A stretch of 12,880 bases of DNA from Parachlamydiaceae bacterium. Its GTDB lineage: Bacteria > Chlamydiota > Chlamydiia > Chlamydiales > Parachlamydiaceae. Made by a program: the position numbers and the translations under genes. The DNA lies in assembly GCA_013698165.1 (NCBI GenBank), contig JACCVN010000072.1, forward strand, positions 1 to 12,880, given 5' to 3'. The notes under the pieces are model-generated. The model had not been told where the DNA came from. It worked only from the letters and a program-made list of their open reading frames with translations, and ran no database searches. Below, one piece after another: positions 6,977-12,880 of this stretch. Each line of letters opens with the position of its first letter. Position 1 is the first letter of the stretch.

Positions 6977-7005
6977 AAACTATCCTATTCTTAGATTCTT
7001 GTCAA
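6977..7005 (-). promoter_or_regulatory. Candidate sigma70-like promoter of the hemF operon
   Basis: On the minus strand a consensus TTGACA (7005-7000) is followed after 17 bp by TAGTTT (6982-6977), which matches TATAAT at three positions. Transcription would start near 6970, giving a leader of about 35 nt before the hemF ATG. The first two bases of the -35 belong to the end of the repeat element and the rest to flanking DNA. The -10 is weak, so the call is tentative. Confidence 0.42.
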
Positions 7006-7306
7006 AATGTAGGCTGCTGCGTCTCGCAGCAGGAGTCAAGTTGCATACAAGTGGCTTAAAGTAAAAGGTTAAACCTTCCGCAACCGTAGTTTGATAGTCC
7101 AATTCCGAGTTTGGACGTGACAAGTCAAAATTTCTGCAGACTACAGCCCCGCCCCCAAAGTCTATTTGCACGGCCTTTGCTCTGGCACTCCAAACTCGGC
7201 ATAAGAAATGCCAAGCTACTTGCTGCGAAAGATTTTGGCCTTATACGTCTAAATTAATTGTCAGCTCATGCGTTTCGCAACTGCAGGCATATGCAGCCTA
7301 CATTTT
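7004..7306. mobile_element. 303-bp MITE-like non-coding element with terminal inverted repeats
   Basis: The left end (7004-7033) matches the 30-nt arm of the 509-605 palindrome with one mismatch, including the 9-bp stem hairpin. The right end GCAGCCTACATTTT (7293-7306) is the exact inverse of the first 14 bases of the left end, so the single mismatch is shared by both ends. Inside are an 11-bp inverted repeat (7105-7115 / 7189-7199) and a small hairpin at 7281-7296. No transposase or credible ORF is present, and no target-site duplication was found. It fills most of the gap between the methyltransferase gene and hemF. A non-autonomous mobile or dispersed repeat is the best reading; mobility is inferred. 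Confidence 0.6.
7105..7199. repeat. 11-bp inverted repeat inside the 303-bp element
   Basis: CCGAGTTTGGA (7105-7115) and TCCAAACTCGG (7189-7199) are perfectly complementary, separated by 73 bp. With the terminal repeats they would let the single-stranded or RNA form of the element fold into a branched structure. Confidence 0.75.
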
Positions 7307-7834
7307 ATACACAAAGATTTTGGAATGGTACCAGTCGTCGATTTCTACAGTGTTTATCGGTTTTAGCCCTGGAATGCTAAAAGTATTGCTGACCAGTAGG
7401 GTTCCGGGGTTTAGGCTTTTTTCTAGCTTAACTTTAAGTTTTTGCATAGCTCCCGGGTATAAGTAGCAAACGATAAGGCCGGCGTCGTTTAATTGGAGAT
7501 CAAAAAAATTGGAGCAATGGAAGGAAAGATTAGGCTGAGGAAACAAAATAAGGTGCAAGCGACAAAGTAGATAGGGTATAGGGGAGTTCTCATAGGCTTT
7601 GATAGGATTTGACGGGTATTTTTTCGCTAGAGGAAATGCCAATGTGCCCCAGCCGGAGCCAAGTTCATAAATTGAACCCTCGATACTTTCGGGAATTGAG
7701 TTAAGTAATTTTGTAGCGACTCGTGCGGACGTGGGCATTGGTGATATGCCGTTTCGAATAGTCCAGTAGATAATGGATGCCGCTGAGGCAATGAGAATGA
7801 AAAAGAAGAGCGCCACGATAATTGATGAAAACAT
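7298..7834 (-). CDS. Membrane-anchored class I SAM-dependent methyltransferase-like protein
   Basis: A 178-aa protein with one N-terminal hydrophobic segment (about 4-25) and then a Rossmann-like methyltransferase core. Motif I is IYELGSGWGTLAFPLA (55-70), with an acidic residue at the end of the second strand (KAYENSP, Glu82). Further along are LIVCYLYPGAMQKL (120-133) and a KLEKSLNPGTLLVSNTFSIPG stretch. The layout (membrane anchor, PTSARVATKLL before motif I, hydrophobic YLYPGAM) recalls the FAM173/ATPSCKMT-ANTKMT lysine methyltransferases, but target residues cannot be predicted. GGAG lies 7 bp before the ATG. It starts 22 bp after the gnd stop, so it is probably co-transcribed with gnd. 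The last three codons, Lys-Met-stop, are made of the terminal repeat of the adjacent element, so the native C-terminus may have been altered. Confidence 0.72.
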   Translation of the reverse strand: MFSSIIVALFFFILIASAASIIYWTIRNGISPMPTSARVATKLLNSIPESIEGSIYELGSGWGTLAFPLAKKYPSNPIKAYENSPIPYLLCRLHLILFPQPNLSFHCSNFFDLQLNDAGLIVCYLYPGAMQKLKVKLEKSLNPGTLLVSNTFSIPGLKPINTVEIDDWYHSKIFVYKM

Positions 7835-7856
7835 GAACGCTCTCCATTGAGCTTAT

Positions 7857-9326
7857 TTATGCGTTATATGAGCTTGAGCTCACTATGCCGCCTTTGCCCG
7901 TCCAATTCGTATGATGGAATTCTCCGCGTGGAGTATCGATACGCTCATAAGTATGAGCGCCAAAATAATCGCGCTGTGCCTGTAGCAGGTTGGCAGGCAG
8001 TCTTGCAGTGCGGTAGCCATCATAGAAAGAGAGAGCTGATGCATAGCAAGGCGTAGGGATACCAAGCTGCACCGATGTGGCGACAGCTTTGCGCCAACCA
8101 GCTTGTGCGTCATTGATCTCTTGGGCGAAGTAGTTATCCACCAGAAGACTTTTAAGTTTAGGGTTGTTATCAAAAGCCTCTTTAATTTTCCCTAGGAATT
8201 TGCTGCGGATGATGCATCCTGCGCGCCACATGAGAGCAATGCCGCCATAGTTTAGGTTCCAATGATAGTCTTGAGCGGCTTGACGCATAAGCATAAAGCC
8301 TTGGGCATAGCTAATGATTTTGGAGGCATAGAGAGCATGTTCCACAGAGTCTATGAACTCTTTTTTGTCGCCCTTAAACGATTCTGAGGGTCCTTTTAAG
8401 ATTTTGCTGGCCATCACTCTTTCATCTTTCATGGCAGATAGGCAGCGTGCAAAAACGGCTTCACTGATAAGCGTCAATGGCATGCCAGAATTTAGGGCGT
8501 CGATGACAGTCCATTTGCCTGTGCCTTTTTGGCCGGCCACATCCAAAATTTTGTCAACTAATGCGGTGCCATCGGTGTCGTTGCAAGCAAAAATGTGGCT
8601 TGTGATTTCAATGAGGTAGCTATTGAGCTGATGTTCATTCCATTTCGCATAAATGTCATGAAGTTGTGCGGGGGTATAGCCTATTCCGGATTTTAGCAAG
8701 TCATAGGATTCGCAGATCAACTGGATATCACCGTATTCAATGCCATTATGAATCATTTTTACATAATGACCCGCGCCGCCTTCGCCTACCCAGTCGCAGC
8801 AAGGTTCACCTGAATCTGCTTTGGCAGCTATTGCCTGAAAAATCTCTTTAACAAATGGCCATGCTTTTGGATTGCCGCCTGGCATGATTGAAGGGCCATT
8901 TCTTGCGCCTTCTTCACCGCCAGAGATTCCTGAACCAATGTAGAGAATGCCTTTTGCTTCCAATTCCTTACAGCGTCTTTCTGTGTCAGTGAAAAGACTA
9001 TTACCGCCGTCGATTAAAATGTCGCCTTCAGAGAGATGAGGCAAGCAGTGCTGAATGAACTCATCAACGGGATCTCCTGCTTTGACCATCAGGATAATTC
9101 TGCGGGGTCTTTTGAGTTTGCCTATGAATTCTTCTATTGAGTAAGTCCCGATGACCTGGGAACCTTTGGCAGGTCCGGCGAGAAAATCATCAACTTTTGA
9201 GGTTGTGCGATTGAAAACGGCAATTTTATAGCCATGATCATGAATATTTAGGGCCAAATTTTGACCCATAACGGCTAAGCCAATTAAGCCGATATCTGCT
9301 AGTCCGTTGTCTTTTGGTTCTGACAT
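7857..9326 (-). CDS. gnd: 6-phosphogluconate dehydrogenase, decarboxylating
   Basis: Gnd oxidises 6-phosphogluconate to ribulose 5-phosphate and CO2 with NADP+ in the oxidative pentose phosphate pathway. The 489-aa protein has the Rossmann motif IGLIGLAVMGQNLALNI (12-28), NADP-binding NRTTSK (39-44), DGGNSLFTDTERR (106-118), GISGGEEGARNGPSIMPGG (133-151), and the active-site stretch GAGHYVKMIHNGIEYGD (184-200) with Lys190 as general base and Glu197 as general acid. The C-terminal QAQRDYFGAHTYERID signature is intact. The start at 9326 is chosen because GGAG lies 8 bp upstream and the Rossmann strand follows at once. A longer frame back to 9473 would overlap the divergent E1-alpha gene and has no homology-like sequence. 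A short GKGGIVSSSSYNA-type tail extends beyond the usual HTEW end. It heads a two-gene unit with the methyltransferase. Confidence 0.97.
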   Translation of the reverse strand: MSEPKDNGLADIGLIGLAVMGQNLALNIHDHGYKIAVFNRTTSKVDDFLAGPAKGSQVIGTYSIEEFIGKLKRPRRIILMVKAGDPVDEFIQHCLPHLSEGDILIDGGNSLFTDTERRCKELEAKGILYIGSGISGGEEGARNGPSIMPGGNPKAWPFVKEIFQAIAAKADSGEPCCDWVGEGGAGHYVKMIHNGIEYGDIQLICESYDLLKSGIGYTPAQLHDIYAKWNEHQLNSYLIEITSHIFACNDTDGTALVDKILDVAGQKGTGKWTVIDALNSGMPLTLISEAVFARCLSAMKDERVMASKILKGPSESFKGDKKEFIDSVEHALYASKIISYAQGFMLMRQAAQDYHWNLNYGGIALMWRAGCIIRSKFLGKIKEAFDNNPKLKSLLVDNYFAQEINDAQAGWRKAVATSVQLGIPTPCYASALSFYDGYRTARLPANLLQAQRDYFGAHTYERIDTPRGEFHHTNWTGKGGIVSSSSYNA

Positions 9327-9446
9327 AATAAAATCTCCAGGGTAAAACCTGATTTTATACCTTTTAACGTCAAAGTCCAGTGAAATATTTTGTATACTTG
9401 AGCATTTATGATATGTTACAGCTAAAAAGTAAAAAAAAGATTCGGT
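9327..9446. promoter_or_regulatory. Divergent promoter region between gnd and E1-alpha
   Basis: This 120-bp gap must carry promoters for both directions. For the plus strand, TTGTAT (9390-9395) with 16-bp spacing to TATGTT (9412-9417) is a plausible sigma70-like pair. For the minus strand, TATAAA (9359-9354) could be a -10 for gnd, but no good -35 lies 16-18 bp upstream of it. The gnd Shine-Dalgarno GGAG is at 9338-9335. No clear operator dyad was seen. Confidence 0.45.
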
Positions 9447-10547
9447 ATGGATAGGGCTGTGAATTTTGATCAAATTGAAACAATCTCTTGTTTAGATGAA
9501 AAAGGTGTTTTGTCATCGAATTTTAAAAATACTATCGATGACCAGATTATGATTAAAGGCTATAAAATTATGCTGCTGACGCGGCATATCGATGAAAGAA
9601 TGATTACGCTGCAGAGGCAAGGGCTAATAACATTTGCCTTAAGCTCTTATGGTGAAGAGGCTTGTTCTGTGGCTAGTGCGGCTGCTTTAGAGATGACAGA
9701 TTGGATTTATCCGCAGTATCGTGAAAATGGGGCGATTTTCTGGCGCGGGTTTACGCCCAAGCAATATGTCGACCACATGTTTTGTAATGCTAGCGATCTT
9801 ATTCACGGCCGGCAGATGCCCAATCACTTTGGTTCTCGTGAGTTAAATATCGTTCAAGTTTCATCTCCGATTGGGACAAAAATCCCGCATGCCGCGGGCT
9901 GTGCTTATGCGATGAAGCTGCTCAACGAGAAAAATGTGGCTGTTTGCTATTTTGGTGAAGGGGCCACATCAGAAGGAGATTTCCATGTCGGTCTCAATTT
10001 TGCGGCAGTGAGAAAGGTGCCGGCCATATTTTTTTGCCGCAATAATCATTACGCCATATCAACGCCAAGCGAACAGCAATTTGCTTCAGATGGTATAGCT
10101 CCGAAAGGGATTGGCTATGGTATTCAGGCTGTGAGAGTGGATGGAAATGATTTTATTGCCGTTTATGACGTCGTCAGAACAGCCCGTAAAAGATGTGTAG
10201 AAGGGCATGGCCCAGTCTTAATTGAGGCCATGACCTATCGTTTGGGATCTCATTCCACTTCGGATGACCCCACGCTTTACCGCAGTGAAGAGGAGTTCAA
10301 TACCTGGGCAGTCAAAGATCCTCTACTGCGGTTAAAAATCTACCTGGAAGGTCGCGGACTCTGGAATGACGACAAAGAAAATGAATGCCATGCAAGAATT
10401 GTCAAGGACGTCGATGAGGCCATTGCAGAAGCAAAGCTGAAAGGGAAGCCTGACTTGCACACGATGGTAGAAGACGTTTATTTTGCTGTTCCGCAGACCC
10501 TGGAAAGCGAATATAAGGAAATGGTAGATGCACTTCAGAAGGAGTAA
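9447..10547 (+). CDS. bkdA1: Branched-chain 2-oxoacid dehydrogenase E1 subunit alpha
   Basis: E1-alpha with E1-beta forms the thiamine-diphosphate decarboxylase of the 2-oxoacid dehydrogenase complex. The 366-aa protein has the ThDP/Mg motif from GEGATSEGDF (170-179) to CRNN (197-200), with GEG in place of GDG, followed by YAISTPSEQQ. The stretch EAMTYRLGSHSTSDDPTLYR (260-279) closely resembles the branched-chain enzyme's phosphorylation loop, with His269 and Ser270 at the equivalent catalytic His and phospho-Ser positions. This favours branched-chain oxoacids over pyruvate. The first 30 residues are not conserved-looking. The ATG at 9447 has only a weak AAAGA upstream, and GTG at 9459 is an alternative start. 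It is first in a three-gene operon with E1-beta and E2. Confidence 0.92.
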   Translation: MDRAVNFDQIETISCLDEKGVLSSNFKNTIDDQIMIKGYKIMLLTRHIDERMITLQRQGLITFALSSYGEEACSVASAAALEMTDWIYPQYRENGAIFWRGFTPKQYVDHMFCNASDLIHGRQMPNHFGSRELNIVQVSSPIGTKIPHAAGCAYAMKLLNEKNVAVCYFGEGATSEGDFHVGLNFAAVRKVPAIFFCRNNHYAISTPSEQQFASDGIAPKGIGYGIQAVRVDGNDFIAVYDVVRTARKRCVEGHGPVLIEAMTYRLGSHSTSDDPTLYRSEEEFNTWAVKDPLLRLKIYLEGRGLWNDDKENECHARIVKDVDEAIAEAKLKGKPDLHTMVEDVYFAVPQTLESEYKEMVDALQKE

Positions 10548-10558
10548 TTTGTCCGATT

Positions 10559-11533
10559 ATGGCAGTAATAAACATTATACAGGCACTCAATCAAACCCTG
10601 CATCAACAGTTTGCTAAGGATGCCCGACTTCTGACATTCGGGGAAGATGCTGGAGCCTTTGGAGGCGTTTTCCGCGTGACTTCCGGATTGCATAAAGAGT
10701 TTGGCGAAGCACGCTGCTTTAACACTCCATTGACAGAAAATGGAATCATTGGCTTTGGCATAGGCATAGCGCAAAAAGGACTTTTTCCAATTTGTGAAAT
10801 ACAATTTGCCGACTACATTTTTCCTGCTTATGATCAGATAGTCAATGAGATGGCAAAAATGCGCTATCGCACAGGGAATCAATATTCCTGCCCCATGGTG
10901 ATACGTACACCTTATGGTGGGGGGATTCACGGCGGACATTATCACTCCCAATCTCCTGAAGCACAGTTTTTGCATACTCCAGGAATACAAATCGTTTTTG
11001 CCTCGGGACCCTATGATGCTAAGGGGCTTTTAACATCAGCCATCCGTTCCAATGATCCAGTGATTTTTTTTGAGCCAAAGAGACTATATCGAGCAATAAA
11101 AGAAGAAGTGCCTGAAGAAGAATATGCAATTCCTTTTGGAAAAGCGCATTTGGCAAAAGAAGGTACGGACGTCACTTTGGTGGGTTGGGGTGCGCAGCAT
11201 CATCAGAATATGGAGGCGGCACTTGCACTTTCGGGTCAGGGGATCTCTGTGGAAGTGCTTAATTTGCGTACTTTAAACCCGTTGGATATTGATGCCATCA
11301 CGACATCTATAACTAAGACCGGTCGCTGCTTAATTGTGCATGAGGCTCCCAGGACAATGGGTTTTGGTGCTGAAATTGCTGCCATCGCTACTGAGGTCTG
11401 TTTTTTACATTTGAAAGCTCCTATAAAGAGACTTTGCGGTTTGGACACCCCATTTCCAAATGCTTTGGAAAAGGAATATTTACCAGATGCCTATAAAGTT
11501 AAAAAAGCGATCATTGAACTTTTGGAGTATTGA
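10559..11533 (+). CDS. bkdA2: Branched-chain 2-oxoacid dehydrogenase E1 subunit beta
   Basis: The beta partner of E1, 324 aa, the usual length. Visible are LTFGEDAGAFGGVFRVTSGL (25-44), LTENGIIGFGIGIAQKG (58-74) with the ThDP-activating Glu60, the FADYIFPAYDQIVNE stretch (83-97), GGHYHSQSPEA with His129 (125-135), and the transketolase C-terminal region with LNLRTLNPLD and VHEAPRTMGFGAEIA. It begins 11 bp after the E1-alpha stop. The best Shine-Dalgarno, AAGGAG (10539-10544), lies 14 bp from the ATG, longer than usual and overlapping the end of E1-alpha, so translation probably relies on coupling. No better in-frame start is seen. Its stop (TGA) is 2 bp before the E2 ATG. Confidence 0.94.
   Translation: MAVINIIQALNQTLHQQFAKDARLLTFGEDAGAFGGVFRVTSGLHKEFGEARCFNTPLTENGIIGFGIGIAQKGLFPICEIQFADYIFPAYDQIVNEMAKMRYRTGNQYSCPMVIRTPYGGGIHGGHYHSQSPEAQFLHTPGIQIVFASGPYDAKGLLTSAIRSNDPVIFFEPKRLYRAIKEEVPEEEYAIPFGKAHLAKEGTDVTLVGWGAQHHQNMEAALALSGQGISVEVLNLRTLNPLDIDAITTSITKTGRCLIVHEAPRTMGFGAEIAAIATEVCFLHLKAPIKRLCGLDTPFPNALEKEYLPDAYKVKKAIIELLEY
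11524..11527 (+). promoter_or_regulatory. Shine-Dalgarno deciding the E2 start
   Basis: GGAG inside the last codons of E1-beta lies 8 bp before the ATG at 11536, a normal spacing. This excludes the in-frame TTG at 11530, where the spacing would be 2 bp. Confidence 0.8.
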
Positions 11534-11535
11534 CA

Positions 11536-12768
11536 ATGGGAAAACATTTTGTTGTAACCTTTCCTGATATCGGTGAAGGAGTTCATGAAGGCGAAATCAT
11601 CGAATGGTTGAAAAAAGAAGGTGACACGCTATGTCAAGATGAGCCTGTGGTCGTTGTGATGACAGACAAAGCTACCGTAGAGCTTCCTGCCCCTCAACCT
11701 GGAAGGTTAGCTAAGCAGCACTATCAGCCCGGTCAGATGGCACTTAAGGATAGTCCTCTTTATGAGATCGAGCTGGCAGAAGGGCAAGACGACAATCCGG
11801 AAACTATTACACCTCCCGCAGTTCCACAAGATGCAGGATTAAATTTAGCAGCAAACTTAAATAAACCTTCCTCAAGCCCATTAAAATCGGCTCAAAAAGA
11901 AAAGCCTAAGGATGGCGCTGCGATGGCAATCCCGCAAGTACGTCGCTTGGCCTCGGAATTGGGGATTGATCTCGATAAGATACACGGCAGCGGAAAAGAT
12001 GGACGTGTGGTCCTTGAGGATTTGCATTCTAAGGAAAAGGGTGTACGCGGCAGCAGTCCTGTTTTATCTCTGCCTGATGATGAAGTCATTCAGGTCATAG
12101 GCATAAAAAAATTGATGGCCCAAAAAATGGCTGAATCAAAAGCGCGCATTCCCCATTTCTCTTATTTTGAGTCAGCCGATGCCACTCGGCTTATACAATT
12201 GAAGCAGCATGTAAAACATGAAGCTAAAGAAGAGGGATTGCATTTGACGTATATGCCATTCATTATTCGGGCATTATCTTTTTGCATTAAAACCTACCCA
12301 TTGCTGAACAGTTCTTATGATGATGAAACGAGTAAATTACATATTCATAAGCATCACAATATTGGCATAGCGATGTCTACACCCTTAGGCTTAATAGTCC
12401 CTGTGTTAAAAGGTTTAGAATCAATGAGTATGGGTCAATTGGTGCATGCTTATGAGGAATTGATTGATCGTGCCCGCACATCAAAACTACTGTCTTCCGA
12501 TATGAAAGATGCAACGATCACCATAAGTAATTTTGGCATTGCTGGTCATGGACGTTGGGCCACACCGATCATCAACTTCCCTGAAGTAGCAATTTTAGCT
12601 GTGGCAAAAATTCATCAACAACCCGTTGTAAAAGAGGGAAATATTGTTATTGGGAATCTTATTAACCTATCCTGGAGTTTTGATCATCGTGTCATCGATG
12701 GCGATCTGGCGATGCACATTTCAGATACCTTTTGTAAGTTATTGCAAAATCCGGCCCAGTTGCTTTAG
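11536..12768 (+). CDS. bkdB: Dihydrolipoyl acyltransferase E2 of the 2-oxoacid dehydrogenase complex
   Basis: E2 forms the core of the complex and moves acyl groups from E1 to CoA on a swinging lipoyl arm. The 410-aa protein has one lipoyl domain (about 4-80) with the lipoylated Lys45 in MTDKATVE, a Pro/Ala/Lys-rich linker (82-129), a peripheral-subunit-binding domain IPQVRRLASELGIDLDKIHG (132-151) ending in GRVVLEDL, a second linker, and the catalytic domain (about 185-410) with SFDHRVIDGD. His384 and Asp388 are the catalytic pair. The ATG at 11536 is preferred to TTG at 11530 because GGAG lies 8 bp before it but only 2 bp before the TTG. It follows E1-beta by 2 bp. No E3 gene follows within the window; E3 must be encoded elsewhere. 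Confidence 0.95.
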   Translation: MGKHFVVTFPDIGEGVHEGEIIEWLKKEGDTLCQDEPVVVVMTDKATVELPAPQPGRLAKQHYQPGQMALKDSPLYEIELAEGQDDNPETITPPAVPQDAGLNLAANLNKPSSSPLKSAQKEKPKDGAAMAIPQVRRLASELGIDLDKIHGSGKDGRVVLEDLHSKEKGVRGSSPVLSLPDDEVIQVIGIKKLMAQKMAESKARIPHFSYFESADATRLIQLKQHVKHEAKEEGLHLTYMPFIIRALSFCIKTYPLLNSSYDDETSKLHIHKHHNIGIAMSTPLGLIVPVLKGLESMSMGQLVHAYEELIDRARTSKLLSSDMKDATITISNFGIAGHGRWATPIINFPEVAILAVAKIHQQPVVKEGNIVIGNLINLSWSFDHRVIDGDLAMHISDTFCKLLQNPAQLL

Positions 12769-12880
12769 AGGGTTCGGCGGTATATGTCCATAGCACACTG
12801 TCAAGGTTGAATTTTCGACTATTTCTAGCGTGAAACTCCCGTGGTTTGTCGATCGTAAAAGGGGCTGTATTGGCTAATAC
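12769..12880. other. Trailing sequence after E2, nothing assignable
   Basis: No intrinsic terminator, RNA gene or plus-strand ORF is visible in these 112 bases. On the minus strand one frame stays open from the window edge through 12692, without a start codon in view, so a gene entering from the right cannot be excluded. It is too short to judge. Confidence 0.5.

Noticed and set aside
6980..7171. 63-codon minus-strand ORF inside the 303-bp element
   Set aside because: It runs through the terminal repeat hairpin, has no ribosome binding site and no recognisable motif; probably chance.
9327..9473. Extension of gnd upstream to 9473
   Set aside because: The added residues show no family likeness, run over the divergent E1-alpha start, and GGAG is correctly placed before 9326.
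10535..10990. 151-codon minus-strand ORF opposite E1-beta
   Set aside because: It lies entirely opposite well-conserved E1-alpha/E1-beta sequence and shows no motif of its own.

Overview
The window holds ten protein-coding genes and two repeat-bearing intergenic stretches. It reads like the chromosome of a Gram-negative, possibly host-associated bacterium of moderate-to-low GC. The mix of MalQ, Gnd, oxygen-dependent HemF, a FUSC-type membrane protein, a short Mrp, a separate branched-chain 2-oxoacid dehydrogenase E1-alpha/E1-beta/E2 set and a Thr/Ser-rich ORFan would fit an environmental member of the Chlamydiae (Parachlamydiales-like). That placement is inference from gene content only; there is no rRNA or other phylogenetic marker here.

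Layout. 1-875: AT-rich sequence without a convincing gene, carrying a perfect nested palindrome (509-605). 876-6935, minus strand: a compact six-gene run transcribed hemF -> Thr-rich ORFan -> FUSC -> mrp -> DUF971 -> malQ. Its gaps are 25, 0, -4, 0 and 3 bp, so it is almost certainly one operon with translational coupling. 6936-7297: a non-coding gap filled mostly by a 303-bp element whose ends are inverted repeats related to the 509-605 palindrome. A -35 TTGACA for the hemF operon straddles the edge of this element. 7298-9326, minus strand: gnd followed 22 bp later by a membrane-anchored SAM-methyltransferase-like gene whose last codons lie inside the element. 9327-9446: divergent promoter region. 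9447-12768, plus strand: bkd-type E1-alpha, E1-beta and E2 in one operon. 12769-12880: trailing sequence without an assignable gene.

Function. Gnd supplies NADPH and pentose phosphate. The E1/E2 set converts branched-chain 2-oxoacids to acyl-CoAs and needs an E3 that is not in the window. HemF carries out an oxygen-dependent step of heme synthesis. Mrp plus the DUF971 protein suggest an Fe-S-related module, and MalQ acts in alpha-glucan metabolism. No CRISPR, phage, tRNA, rRNA or transposase gene was seen. The most notable points are the palindrome-ended element and its possible effects on flanking genes, the Thr-rich ORFan, an Mrp without the usual CxxC beside a DUF971 protein with an all-Cys metal site, and a HemF that stops about 25 residues early.
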